In this document: positions 1-8,247 of the stretch, piece by piece
How positions within the stretch are numbered: the stretch's first letter is position 1
Layout of the letters: every line of letters starts with the position of its first letter
Assembly (NCBI GenBank): GCA_035503715.1
Contig: DATJTE010000007.1
Span: 24,217-88,216 of the forward strand
Length of the DNA stretch: 64,000 nucleotides
Direction: 5' to 3'
Source of the DNA: OAS926 sp035503715
Lineage (GTDB): Bacteria; Pseudomonadota; Alphaproteobacteria; Rhizobiales; Rhizobiaceae
Notes under the pieces: model-generated
The model's database searches: none
Seen by the model: only the letters and a program-made list of their open reading frames with translations
What the model was told of the DNA's origin: nothing
Translations under genes and position numbers: made by a program

Positions 1-1297
1 CCTTCACCGTCGTGCCTTCCGGCACCGCGATGTCGATGCCGTCATTGGCCTTGCCGTTGCCGGAACCGTAATTCGAGATCACGCGGCCGCGAACCGGCCA
101 GCGCATGCGACCGATGCCCGTGGCGTCGGGCGCGGACGCACCCTCGTCCTGCTCGACCGCAGCGCTGATTTCCGTCTTCTTCGGCGGCGTGTAGCCGGCG
201 ACCTCTTCCGAATTCGCCTTCTTCGCAGGGCCGCCGGTGCCGGTGACGATCGGGTCGACGCCGGCCGGAGCAGCCGCTGCAACCGTGGTCGCGCTGCCGG
301 CCGGGATCTTCAGCGCCTGGCCGATACGCAGGAAACCGTCGTTCAGGCCGTTGGCCTCCTTCAGGGCGGTGACGCTGACGCCGTTCTGCTTGGCGATCTT
401 CGACAGCGTGTCGCCCGACCCCACAACGTAAGTGCCGGGCGCCGGTTTCTTTGCCGTGTCCGCGGCCTTGGCTGTTTCGGTCGTCGCCGGCGTGGCCGTC
501 TCGGACTCCTTCAGCTTCGGCGCATTGGGCAGCACCGCGACCTTGTCGGCGGGCTTCGCCGGCAGCGGCACCTTGTCGGCCGGCACGTCATACTTCGTGC
601 CTCTCGACGATTTTGCGTCCGCGACGTTCGGGTCGGCGTCGGGCATGGAGATCGGCGCGCTGCGCGAATAGACATAGGTCGGAATGACAACTTTCTGGCC
701 AGCCTTCAGATCGCTTGCCGAGGTCAGGCCATTCGCCTGCATGATGTCCTTCGGCGGCACGCCAAAGCGGCGCGACAGATTGTAGACGGTCTCGCCGTCC
801 TTGACGGTCACCTGCGTGCCGCCGGCGCGCGACCAGCCCTGCTGCTTCTCGTCGACGGGCATCTCCTGAACGACGGGGGCCGTTGCCGCCGTCGGTGCGA
901 CGGTTCCGGTCACAGTGGTGTCGACCTTCGGCGCCTCCACGGCTGCCGTTGCCGCCAACGGCGCGTCCGCCGGCGCCGCGGTCGTGCCCGCCACGGGAGC
1001 GAGCGTACTGCGTGTCACATCGCCAGTCGCGGGCTTGACAGCCGTACGGTTCAGCGAACCGGTATACGTGCCGTCGACCGATGCCGGCTGAACGCTCTCA
1101 TCGCCCGGGAACGGCTGGCTTGCCGGTGGAATGATCTGGCGCTGGTTTGCGGTGGACGCGGTGAAGACGCCGTCCGTGCCGCCGAAGCGCATCACGTCGG
1201 AGCTGCACCCGGAGGCCAGACCGCCGATGAGGAGAAGAGCGGCGCCGCGTGCCAAATGGCGCCTGGAAGAGCTGAAACTGGACACCCGCATCGACAT
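1..1297 (-). CDS. LysM/M23 peptidoglycan-associated lipoprotein (NlpD-like), 3' end outside the window
   Basis: The reading frame is open from an ATG at 1297 (a second in-frame ATG lies at 1291) to the window edge, so the C-terminus is missing. The N-terminus has a lipoprotein signal with lipobox LASGC near residue 30, so it is predicted to be an envelope lipoprotein. A long Ala/Pro/Thr-rich linker follows. One LysM domain starts near residue 160 (QVTVKDGETVYNLSRRFGV) and a second near 287 (TYVVGSGDTLSKIAKQNGV). A peptidase M23 (LytM) domain begins near residue 397 (RWPVRGRVISNYGSGNGKAN). LysM domains bind peptidoglycan; M23 domains are endopeptidases or, when degenerate as in NlpD/EnvC, activators of amidases. 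The catalytic part is off-window, so these cannot be told apart here. It follows surE and pcm, matching the classic surE-pcm-nlpD order, which supports an NlpD-like role. Confidence 0.88.
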   Translation of the reverse strand, partial: MSMRVSSFSSSRRHLARGAALLLIGGLASGCSSDVMRFGGTDGVFTASTANQRQIIPPASQPFPGDESVQPASVDGTYTGSLNRTAVKPATGDVTRSTLAPVAGTTAAPADAPLAATAAVEAPKVDTTVTGTVAPTAATAPVVQEMPVDEKQQGWSRAGGTQVTVKDGETVYNLSRRFGVPPKDIMQANGLTSASDLKAGQKVVIPTYVYSRSAPISMPDADPNVADAKSSRGTKYDVPADKVPLPAKPADKVAVLPNAPKLKESETATPATTETAKAADTAKKPAPGTYVVGSGDTLSKIAKQNGVSVTALKEANGLNDGFLRIGQALKIPAGSATTVAAAAPAGVDPIVTGTGGPAKKANSEEVAGYTPPKKTEISAAVEQDEGASAPDATGIGRMRWPVRGRVISNYGSGNGKANDGIDIAVPEGTTVK

Positions 1298-1432
1298 TTA
1301 CCCACGCGTACCCGATACTGAACTGGTTGGGATTAAAGCGCGTTAATGTTACTGGTCGGTTAAGCGGTGAGCCGATAGCGCGGATTCTTCTCGAAGATTC
1401 AGCAGGTTCGCCCGGATGCGCCGTCGGCGGGG

Positions 1433-2077
1433 CTAAAGTACCGCCGCCATGCCCTTCAGGAGCGGCTGAAGCCGTACGCGCGCCAGATCCGCGCGCTCGA
1501 AACGGCTGCCGACCTTGGTGAGCTTGGCAAGGACCTGCTCGTCCTCCGCCGGTCCGATCGGCGCCACCATCGTCCCCCCGCTCGACAATTGCTCGACGAA
1601 AACCCGCGGATGGCTGTCGAACGCGGCCCAGACCACGATCCGGTCGAACGGTCCTTCCGCTGGCAGGCCAGCGAATCCGTCGGCATGCTTAACCTGAACA
1701 TTGGTGATGCCGAGCGAATCAAAACGCGCCCGCGCCTGCTCGGCGAGCCGCTTGTAGCGCTCGATTGTCACCACCTTGCCGGCCAGCCGCGCCATGACAC
1801 CAGCCGTGTAACCCGAGCCGGCCCCTACCTCCAGAATCTTGTGGCCGGGTTCGATCTCGAGCGCGGAGATCGTCAGGGCCTGCAGGTCGGCGCCTTCGAT
1901 CGCCTCGCCGCACTCGATCGGCAGCATCCGTTCCGACCAGGCGAGCGGCTGATATTGCGGGTCGATGAAAGCTTTGCGCGGTGTCGCCTCGAACGCGGCG
2001 ATCAGGTTCTTCGCGACGATGCCCTTGCCGCGAAGCCGAAGCAGGAAGGCTGCGAAGCTTTCGCGCTCGTCCGCCAT
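1433..2077 (-). CDS. pcm: Protein-L-isoaspartate O-methyltransferase
   Basis: This 214-residue SAM-dependent methyltransferase of the PIMT family would methylate isoaspartyl residues in damaged proteins as the first repair step, in the cytoplasm. The SAM-binding motif I is plain (KILEVGAGSGYTAGVMARLA), followed by the acidic motif VVTIERYKRLAEQAR and the PFDRIVVWAAF segment. The open frame runs upstream into surE; I chose the ATG at 2077 because protein homology starts at MADERESFAAFLLRLRGKG and because it overlaps the surE stop as ATGA, the usual sign of translational coupling. The canonical PIMT substrate motif around 'QTISQPY' is not present in standard form; the matching stretch reads GEAIEGADLQALTIS. 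Family assignment is firm, activity on isoaspartate is inferred. Confidence 0.9.
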   Translation of the reverse strand: MADERESFAAFLLRLRGKGIVAKNLIAAFEATPRKAFIDPQYQPLAWSERMLPIECGEAIEGADLQALTISALEIEPGHKILEVGAGSGYTAGVMARLAGKVVTIERYKRLAEQARARFDSLGITNVQVKHADGFAGLPAEGPFDRIVVWAAFDSHPRVFVEQLSSGGTMVAPIGPAEDEQVLAKLTKVGSRFERADLARVRLQPLLKGMAAVL

Positions 2078-2835
2078 CAGGCCAGCGCCTTCGCCAGGCT
2101 GTCGCGCACCTCGTGTGCGGTGAGATCGAGCTTCAGCGGGGTAACGGAGACCATGCGGTTGCGCACGGCGTGAAGATCGGTGCCCTCGCGCACCTCTTCC
2201 TGTTCGCGACCGAAGCGCAGCCAGTAATACGGGAAGCCGCGCCCGTCGGCACGCTGGTCGATCCACAGACCGTGCACCAGCTTGCCCTGCGCGGTGACGG
2301 CCGTGCCGGCAATCTCCTTCGCCGGTACGTTCGGGAAATTCACATTGAGGAACACGCCGGCCGGCAGGTCGAGTTTCAGCAGCTTTTGCAACAGCGGCGG
2401 CGCGAGTTCTTCAGCGATCTCGTAGGGAACGACGCGCTCTTCGTCCCGATAATTGTAACCCTGGCTCAACGCGATCGAGCGCACACCGAGCAGCGCGCCC
2501 TCCATGGCGCCCGCCACCGTGCCCGAATACGTCACGTCGTCGGCGATGTTCATGCCCGAATTGATACCAGACAAAATGAGATCCGGCAGGCCCGGCAGAA
2601 TCTTTCGCGATCCCATGATCACACAGTCGGTCGGCGTGCCGCGCACCGCATAATGCTTCTCGCCGATCTTCCGCAGCCGGATCGGCTCGGAGATGGAGAG
2701 CGAGTGCGCGTAACCCGACTGATCGGCTTCCGGCGCGACCACCCACACATCATCCGAAATCGTGCGCGCGACCTTTTCGAGCGACGCCAGTCCTTCGGCG
2801 TGGATGCCGTCGTCATTGGTGAGCAGGATGCGCAT
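2077..2835 (-). CDS. surE: 5'/3'-nucleotidase SurE
   Basis: SurE is a metal-dependent nucleoside-monophosphate phosphatase linked to stationary-phase survival. The protein has 252 residues, the usual family length. The N-terminal metal-binding signature ILLTNDDGIHAEGL is intact, as are the second conserved loop VVAPEADQSGYAHSLS, the GTPTDCV loop and the SGINSGMNIADDVTYSGTVAGA segment. It lies downstream of serS, separated by a palindromic repeat, and overlaps pcm by four bases. The serS-surE-pcm order is common in alphaproteobacteria. No unusual features. Confidence 0.97.
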   Translation of the reverse strand: MRILLTNDDGIHAEGLASLEKVARTISDDVWVVAPEADQSGYAHSLSISEPIRLRKIGEKHYAVRGTPTDCVIMGSRKILPGLPDLILSGINSGMNIADDVTYSGTVAGAMEGALLGVRSIALSQGYNYRDEERVVPYEIAEELAPPLLQKLLKLDLPAGVFLNVNFPNVPAKEIAGTAVTAQGKLVHGLWIDQRADGRGFPYYWLRFGREQEEVREGTDLHAVRNRMVSVTPLKLDLTAHEVRDSLAKALA

Positions 2836-2843
2836 TTAGTTTG

Positions 2844-2995
2844 CACCCCCCTCTGGCCTGCCGGCCATCTCCCCCTCAAGGGGGGAGATTGCCAGCTTCA
2901 CTCTCCTCGCCTCGCCTTCGACGATTGGCGAAAGCTGCGATGACAGCCAATCTCCCCCCTTGAGGGGGAGATGGCCGGCAGGCCAGAGGGGGGTG
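2844..2995. repeat. Intergenic palindromic repeat with 48-bp perfect arms
   Basis: Positions 2844-2891 and 2948-2995 are perfect reverse complements over 48 bp, separated by 56 bp. Each arm also contains a smaller self-complementary piece (CCCCCTCAAGGGGG-like), so the transcript would fold into a long double stem. It fills the gap between serS and surE. Elements of this type (beginning ACCCCCCTCTGGCCTGCCG) recur between genes in Mesorhizobium-type genomes; that is from memory. It probably behaves as a small non-autonomous palindromic element and may affect mRNA stability between serS and surE. Confidence 0.85.
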
Positions 2996-3013
2996 AATTG
3001 CGAAACTGTCATC

Positions 3014-4387
3014 TCAAACAACCCTGCCCTCGATTTTCTTCATGCCGCCCATGTAGGGCGCAAGCGCGTCTGGGACTGTGACGCTGCCGTCCTCGTTCTG
3101 GTAGTTTTCCAGCACCGCGATCAACGCGCGGCCAACCGCCGTGCCCGAGCCGTTCAGCGTGTGGACGAAGAGGTTGCCCTTGCCGTCCTTGTCCTTGTAG
3201 CGCGCATTCATACGGCGGGCCTGAAAATCGCCGCAGACCGAGCAGGACGAAATTTCGCGGTACGCATTCTGCCCCGGCAGCCACACCTCGATGTCATAGG
3301 TCTTGCGTGCACCAAAACCCATGTCGCCGGTGCAGAGCGTCACGGTGCGGAACGGCAGCTCGAGCTTTTTCAGAATAGTCTCCGCGCACTCCGTCATGCG
3401 CTCATGTTCCTTCAGCGAATTCTCCTGGTCGGTGATCGACACCAGTTCGACCTTGTAGAACTGATGCTGGCGCAGCATGCCGCGCGTGTCGCGACCGGCC
3501 GAACCTGCCTCCGACCGGAAGCACGGCGTCAGCGCGGTGAATCGCAGCGGCAGTTTGTCGTGCGCAGTGATCTCTTCGCGCACGAGATTGGTGAGCGGGA
3601 CCTCGGAGGTGGGGATGAGTCCCAGCCTCTTTTCACTTACCAGGGAACCGCCACCTTGCACCAAGATCTCGGACCCATCCGCAGCACGTACCGGTTCTGA
3701 AGCGGCTATGAAGTAGAGGTCTTCCGAGAACTTCGGAAGCTGACCCGTCCCATACAGCGCTTCGTCGCGCACCATCAGCGGCGGAATGACTTCGGTGTAG
3801 CCATGCTCCGCCGTGTGCGTGTCGAGCATGAATTGCCCGAGCGCGCGTTCGAGTCGCGCAAGCTGACCCTTGAGCACGGTGAAGCGTGCGCCCGACAGTT
3901 TCGCGGCGCGCTCGAAATCCATGAGGCCCATCGCCTCGCCGATCTCGAAGTGCTCGCGCACCCAGTTCGGCCGCGTCTTGATCTCGCCTGATTTCCGAAC
4001 CTCGACATTGTCGTGTTCGTCCTTGCCGAGCGGCACGTCGTCCAGCGGCACGTTGGGGATCACGGCCAGCGCATCGTTGAGCGCCTTGTCGAGCTCGCGC
4101 TCCTTCGCTTCGGCATCGCCGAGGAAACCTTTCAGCTCGGCGACCTCGGCCTTGAGGGTGTCGGCAAGGGCGGTGTCCTTCGCCGCCATCGCCTTGCCGA
4201 TTTCCTTCGACGCGGCGTTGCGGCGCTCCTGCGCGGCCTGCAGCTTCACGACATGCGCGCGCCGCGCCTCGTCCCTGGCGACGATATCGTCAACCGTGGA
4301 GCGCGAATCCTCCGCCGACCAGTTGCGCCGGATGAGCGCATCGACCAGGGCCTGCGGGTTCTCGCGAATCCATCTGATATCGAGCAT
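3014..4387 (-). CDS. serS: Seryl-tRNA synthetase
   Basis: This class II synthetase charges tRNA-Ser (and tRNA-Sec where present). The 457-residue protein opens with the family-typical MLDIRWIRENPQAL and carries the long coiled-coil tRNA-binding arm at about residues 30-110. Motif 2 (TPCFRSEAGSAGRDTRGMLRQ) and motif 3 (CSVCGDFQARRMNARYK, then GSGTAVGRALIAVLENYQ) are intact. There is a slightly extended insertion around residues 220-245 (EPVRAADGSEILVQGGGSL) before SEKRLGLIPTSEVPL, common in alphaproteobacterial SerS. It sits between a small hypothetical gene and surE on the same strand. Confidence 0.97.
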   Translation of the reverse strand: MLDIRWIRENPQALVDALIRRNWSAEDSRSTVDDIVARDEARRAHVVKLQAAQERRNAASKEIGKAMAAKDTALADTLKAEVAELKGFLGDAEAKERELDKALNDALAVIPNVPLDDVPLGKDEHDNVEVRKSGEIKTRPNWVREHFEIGEAMGLMDFERAAKLSGARFTVLKGQLARLERALGQFMLDTHTAEHGYTEVIPPLMVRDEALYGTGQLPKFSEDLYFIAASEPVRAADGSEILVQGGGSLVSEKRLGLIPTSEVPLTNLVREEITAHDKLPLRFTALTPCFRSEAGSAGRDTRGMLRQHQFYKVELVSITDQENSLKEHERMTECAETILKKLELPFRTVTLCTGDMGFGARKTYDIEVWLPGQNAYREISSCSVCGDFQARRMNARYKDKDGKGNLFVHTLNGSGTAVGRALIAVLENYQNEDGSVTVPDALAPYMGGMKKIEGRVV

Positions 4388-4539
4388 GTCAAAAGTCCAA
4401 TTCAGGTATGCGCGTCATGCCGAACAGCCCCACTTTTGGCAAGCCCGCCGCTTGAATCGCGCAGTTTCCCGTTGCCACGCTCCGGTTTTCGCCGGCCTGG
4501 CCTTTGTGGCTCGAGACTGCTTCGGGGATCGCCGGCACG

Positions 4540-4935
4540 TCAGGAGGTGTCGGGAGCGCGGGGACGTGGCGTGACAGCATCGGACATGGCCGCGGCTTTT
4601 GGCGACCACGGAAAGGCGAGATAGACCAGCCAATTTGCGGCATGCGCGGCTTTACGCGCCAGAACGGCTAAAGCGCATGCAAGCGCGCGGAAAACACGTG
4701 ACAGGTACACCGCTTGGTCCTCGCCGGGCGCGGGCCATGAGCGGCAATCGACCGGCGCGTGGATCGTACCGGCAAAGGCGCAAGCGACATCGGCGCCGCG
4801 CCGCAGGACCGCCAGCAGGACAAGGCGGCGCGACGCAGGCAGCGTGCCGGCCGCGAGCGCCAGCGCGGCGAGCGAGAGCAAGAGCGCCGCGATGCGCGCC
4901 AATGCCTGCTTGTCTTCTTCGCCATGCCTGCTCAC
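4540..4935 (-). CDS. Small hypothetical protein
   Basis: A 131-residue frame starts with GTG at 4935. The predicted protein has an acidic N-terminus (MSRHGEEDKQALARIAALLL), a hydrophobic and Ala/Leu-rich first half, a second weakly hydrophobic segment (VYLSRVFRALACALAVLA) and a charged C-terminal tail. I recognise no domain, but the opening pattern resembles small uncharacterised Hyphomicrobiales proteins of the 'ALARIAALLLSLAALA' type, which supports a real gene. It lies on the same strand as tatC upstream and serS downstream. The opposite strand is also open here, as expected at high GC, so existence is moderately supported. Confidence 0.5.
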   Translation of the reverse strand: MSRHGEEDKQALARIAALLLSLAALALAAGTLPASRRLVLLAVLRRGADVACAFAGTIHAPVDCRSWPAPGEDQAVYLSRVFRALACALAVLARKAAHAANWLVYLAFPWSPKAAAMSDAVTPRPRAPDTS

Positions 4936-5336
4936 GATTCAGGAGCCCGATGAGTCATCCGCGCATTATCGCGGAGGTCGCAGACCCCGTGGACAGATTT
5001 CCGCCGAAGAAACCGCAGATTTCTTGTGCTGACAGGGCAAGCGATTGAAATCACTCGGAATTATTTTCCGCGCGGCGAGAAAGATCGCGAAATCTGTTCA
5101 CGGCGCGAAGGGCGGAATTGGCCGGTTTGGCAGGGCGGTGGAGCGCTTCCCTTCTCCCCTTGTGGGAGAAGGTGGCCGAGCGAAGCGAGGTCGGATGAGG
5201 GGTGCTGGCCGGAGTGCGACGCCTCATTCTTCCAACACCCCTCATCCGTCGCCTTGTCTCGTGCTTGCTTTTTAGCAAGCCCGAGGGCGACACCTTCTCC
5301 CACAAGGGGAGAAGGAAGAAGCGCGCTGCCGATAAA
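4936..5336. other. 401-bp gene-free stretch between tatC and the small hypothetical gene
   Basis: No convincing coding frame is present. The tatC-proximal half is occupied by a palindromic repeat (5150-5315, listed separately). The rest, 4936-5149, is somewhat AT-richer around 5040-5100 and may hold the promoter of the minus-strand serS unit, but no clear -35/-10 pair could be fixed. Confidence 0.5.
5150..5315. repeat. Intergenic palindromic repeat, second type
   Basis: Outer arms 5150-5174 and 5291-5315 are perfect 25-bp reverse complements (core CCTTCTCCCCTTGTGGGAGA). Inside, CGGATGAGGGGTG at 5192-5204 pairs with CACCCCTCATCCG at 5236-5248. The nested arms would form a long hairpin just beyond the tatC stop. 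Similar CTTCTCCC...GGATGAGGGG elements are frequent between genes in Hyphomicrobiales (from memory). It differs in sequence from the element at 2844-2995. Confidence 0.85.
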
Positions 5337-6185
5337 CTAAGCCGACTGCCCCGTCGCTTCCGCTGCGTCCTGCTCCGCCTTTTCCTTGGCCAGCGCTTCC
5401 TCGTCGCGTTTGCGCTCGATCATGCGGGCGGTCCAGATCGAGATTTCGTAGAGCAGGATGGTCGGCAGCGCCAAGCCGATCTGGCTGATCGGGTCAGGCG
5501 GGGTGAGCACCGCCGCGACCACGAAGGCAATCACGATCGCCCATTTACGCTTCTCGCGCAGCCCCTGCGAGGTCAGCAGCCCGACGCGCGCCATCAGCGT
5601 CGTCACCACCGGAAGCTGGAACACCAGCCCGAAGGAGAAGATCAGCGTCATGATGAGGCTCAGATATTCCGACACCTTTGGTAGCAGCGAAATCTGCACC
5701 TCGGAGTCCGGCCCGGTCTGCTGCATGGCGAGGAAGAACCACATCACCATCGGCGTGAAGAAGAAATAGACGAGCGCCGCACCCATCAGGAACAGGACCG
5801 GCGAGGCGATCAGGAACGGCAGGAACGCGCCGCGCTCGTTCTTGTAGAGACCAGGCGCCACAAACATGTAGATCTGCGTCGCGATGATCGGGAACGCGAT
5901 GACCAGCGCGCCGAACATGGCGAGCTTGATCTGCGTGAAGAAGAATTCCTGCGGCGCTGTGTAGATCAGCTCGACCTTGTCGGTCGCGAGACCCGCCCAG
6001 TGGACGGCCCATTTGAACGGGATGACCAGCAGGTTGAAGAGTTCCTTGGCGTAGAAGAAGCAACCGAGGAAGGCGATGAAGAACCCGCCGATCGACCACA
6101 TCAGACGGCGGCGCAGCTCGATCAGGTGATCGATCAGCGGTGCTGACGACTTTTCGATCTCGTCGTCTTCGGCGGCAGCACTCAC
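5337..6185 (-). CDS. tatC: Twin-arginine translocase subunit TatC
   Basis: TatC is the multi-spanning inner-membrane receptor for folded Tat substrates carrying twin-arginine signals. The 282-residue protein has six predicted transmembrane segments and the conserved N-terminal LIDHLIELRRRLMWSI signature, then FYAKELFNLLVIPF, EFFFTQIKLAMFGALV and the FSFGLVFQLPVV and FVVAAVLTPPDPISQ motifs. The C-terminal tail is long and charged (ERKRDEEALAKEKAEQDAAE). It starts with GTG at 6185 and overlaps the tatB stop as GTGA. It is the last gene of tatABC. The window encodes a likely substrate, the phosphodiesterase at 39838-41817. Confidence 0.97.
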   Translation of the reverse strand: MSAAAEDDEIEKSSAPLIDHLIELRRRLMWSIGGFFIAFLGCFFYAKELFNLLVIPFKWAVHWAGLATDKVELIYTAPQEFFFTQIKLAMFGALVIAFPIIATQIYMFVAPGLYKNERGAFLPFLIASPVLFLMGAALVYFFFTPMVMWFFLAMQQTGPDSEVQISLLPKVSEYLSLIMTLIFSFGLVFQLPVVTTLMARVGLLTSQGLREKRKWAIVIAFVVAAVLTPPDPISQIGLALPTILLYEISIWTARMIERKRDEEALAKEKAEQDAAEATGQSA

Positions 6186-6817
6186 GACGGAAGTTCCGTG
6201 TTCTTGGCCGCGGCGCGTTTGCGCTTCGGCTTTTCAGCAACTTCGCCCGCGGCGGCATCGGCCGGCGCTTTCTTGGCGCGCGGCTTCTTCGGCTTCGCCG
6301 CCGGTTCGGCGTGCGCGCCGTTGGATGCGGAGGCCGCGCTGACACCGTTCACGCCAGCGATTGCCGCCGCCGCTTCCGCCGTCGCGGGGAGCACCGGCGG
6401 CTCGGGCATCTTGTCCGGCCCGGGAATGTTGGGCATTGCCGCGGCGCCATTTTTCAGCGGTTCTGCGGCGACCGCTTCCGTCGACGCAGCAGGAGGTGTC
6501 GGTTTCGGGGTCGGCTTCAGCGCGGCGTCGAGCCCGGCCCGCACATCGGCCGCGGCCTTCTCGAACGGATTGAGCTGCTTCTTGATCTCGTTCGTCGGGT
6601 TGAGGCTGCGGAGCGAATCCACCGACTTCTTGACGTCGTCGAGTTCGGCTTCCTTGAGCGCCTCATTGAACTGCTTCTGGAAATCGCCGGCCATGGAGCG
6701 CAGCTTCGCCGTCGTCTTGCCGAAGGTGCGCAGCATCTTCGGCAAGTCCTTTGGCCCCACGACCACGATCATGACGACCGCGATCACGAGCATTTCGGTC
6801 CAGCCGATATCGAACAT
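6182..6817 (-). CDS. tatB: Sec-independent translocase protein TatB
   Basis: TatB forms the substrate-receptor complex with TatC. The 211-residue protein has the family pattern: one N-terminal membrane helix (MFDIGWTEMLVIAVVMIVVV) with the conserved Glu, a GPKDLPKMLRTFGK hinge, an amphipathic helix to about residue 70, then a long low-complexity Ala/Pro/Lys-rich tail ending KKPRAKKAPAD...KRKRAAAKN. The basic Ala/Lys tail is long but usual for rhizobial TatB. It sits 36 bases after tatA and overlaps tatC. Confidence 0.95.
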   Translation of the reverse strand: MFDIGWTEMLVIAVVMIVVVGPKDLPKMLRTFGKTTAKLRSMAGDFQKQFNEALKEAELDDVKKSVDSLRSLNPTNEIKKQLNPFEKAAADVRAGLDAALKPTPKPTPPAASTEAVAAEPLKNGAAAMPNIPGPDKMPEPPVLPATAEAAAAIAGVNGVSAASASNGAHAEPAAKPKKPRAKKAPADAAAGEVAEKPKRKRAAAKNTELPS

Positions 6818-6853
6818 CGTCTCTGGTTCCGGCTTGGCGGCGGTCCGCCCGGC

Positions 6854-7072
6854 TTAGCTCTTCGTCGCCTTTTCCTTCGGCGACGTCACGGACTCGTCGG
6901 CGCGATGCTCGACAGTCTTGGCTTCAGCGGCCTCGTCTTCCGACATGCCCTTCTTGAAGCTCTTGATGCCCTTGGCCATGTCGCCCATCAGCTCGGGAAT
7001 CTTGCCGCGGCCGAAGAGCAGCAGCACGACCACGAGCACGATCAGCCAGTGCCAGATCGAAAAGGAACCCAT
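6854..7072 (-). CDS. tatA: Twin-arginine translocase pore subunit TatA
   Basis: TatA oligomerises to form the transient Tat pore. The 72-residue protein has a short N-terminal membrane helix (MGSFSIWHWLIVLVVVLLLF), the FGRGKIPELMGDMAKGIKSF hinge and amphipathic helix, and an acidic tail. A GGAAGAG ribosome-binding site precedes the ATG at 7072. It is the first tat gene, 38 bases downstream of the ABC ATPase start region on the same strand and following scpAB, a gene order common in Hyphomicrobiales. Confidence 0.96.
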   Translation of the reverse strand: MGSFSIWHWLIVLVVVLLLFGRGKIPELMGDMAKGIKSFKKGMSEDEAAEAKTVEHRADESVTSPKEKATKS

Positions 7073-7110
7073 TGTTTTTATCTCTTCCCAAGATTGCGTC
7101 GTGGATTGAT

Positions 7111-8223
7111 CTATGCGTTTTCGGCCGCACTTTCAAACACAAGTACGTCAGCCGGCCTCAACCGGAGCATGATGTCGCGGGCTCCCGGCCTTAAGCCCCC
7201 GCACCGTATTCGGGCCCGAACCGTCGATTCCGCCCCGGAAACGGCCAATTCCAGCAGTTCCACGACCCCGAGATAGTGCCGCGACACGATCCGGGCGGGC
7301 ACCTGGCCCTCGCTTTCGCTGACGTCGATACCCGAGGTGCGCACCGCGACCGTCACTGCCGTCCCGTCGGCAAACCCCTTGGCTTCGACCGTTCCGGCTG
7401 GTGTTTCAGCGGCGCCGCCCTTCACGCGGGTCTCGAAGCGGTTCAATTCGGAGAAGAATCCGGCGACAAAAAGGTCGGCCGGCCGTTCGTACAGTTCCTG
7501 CGCCTTGCCGACCTGCACCAGCCGGCCGTCCTTCAATAGCGCGATGCGGTCGCCGAGCCGCATGGCTTCCTCGGCATCGTGCGTCACCACGATCGCGGTT
7601 GCCCGGCTTTGTCTGAGGATTGCCAGCGTTTCGGCCCGGACGCTGTCCTTCAGACGGGAATCCAGTCCCGAAAACGGCTCGTCCATCAGCAGGACGGCCG
7701 GCCGCGGCGCCAGCGCCCGGGCCAGCGCCACGCGCTGCTGCTCGCCGCCGGACAGCACATGCGGGTAGGACGCGGCATATTGCTCGAGCCCAACCCGACC
7801 GAGCGAGATCATCGCCTCCTTGCGCGCCTCGGTCTTCGACAGCGCGGTCAGCCCGAAACGGACGTTGTCGAGGATGGTCAGGTGCGGGAACAGCGCGAAA
7901 TCCTGGAAAACCAGCCCGATCGAGCGCTGCTCGGGCGGCAAGAACACCGAAGGCCCGGCGATCTCGCGTTCGTTCAGCAGGATCCGGCCCGAAACCTGCG
8001 GTTCGATGCCGGCGGCGATTCTCAGCAGCGTCGTCTTGCCGGAGCCGGACGGGCCGAGCAGGCAGAGCACCTCGCCCGGCTCGGCCGTCAGCGTTATGTC
8101 GCTGAGCGTAACCTGGTCGGGCGCGTATTCGTGATGGATCTGCTCGAAGGCGAGGCGCGCGGCAAAGGTCACGCCCGCGGTCACCCGCGATGTTGCCTGC
8201 ACGTCCTTAGGAGCTGATGCCAT
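7111..8223 (-). CDS. ABC transporter ATP-binding protein, iron(III)/Fbp-type
   Basis: The 370-residue protein is a complete ABC ATPase: Walker A GPSGSGKTT near residue 58, Q-loop in GLVFQDFALFPHLT, signature LSGGEQQRVALARAL, Walker B AVLLMDEPFSGLDS and switch His in VVTHDAEEAM. A C-terminal regulatory TOBE-like half follows from about residue 270. The overall layout resembles FbpC/CysA-type ATPases of ferric-iron, sulfate or spermidine importers, with iron(III) the closest by eye. No permease or substrate-binding gene lies nearby; it is inserted between scpB and tatA, so its partner and substrate are unknown. Confidence 0.85.
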   Translation of the reverse strand: MASAPKDVQATSRVTAGVTFAARLAFEQIHHEYAPDQVTLSDITLTAEPGEVLCLLGPSGSGKTTLLRIAAGIEPQVSGRILLNEREIAGPSVFLPPEQRSIGLVFQDFALFPHLTILDNVRFGLTALSKTEARKEAMISLGRVGLEQYAASYPHVLSGGEQQRVALARALAPRPAVLLMDEPFSGLDSRLKDSVRAETLAILRQSRATAIVVTHDAEEAMRLGDRIALLKDGRLVQVGKAQELYERPADLFVAGFFSELNRFETRVKGGAAETPAGTVEAKGFADGTAVTVAVRTSGIDVSESEGQVPARIVSRHYLGVVELLELAVSGAESTVRARIRCGGLRPGARDIMLRLRPADVLVFESAAENA

Positions 8224-8247
8224 CGATCCGGCCTTTCAGGCCGGCTC

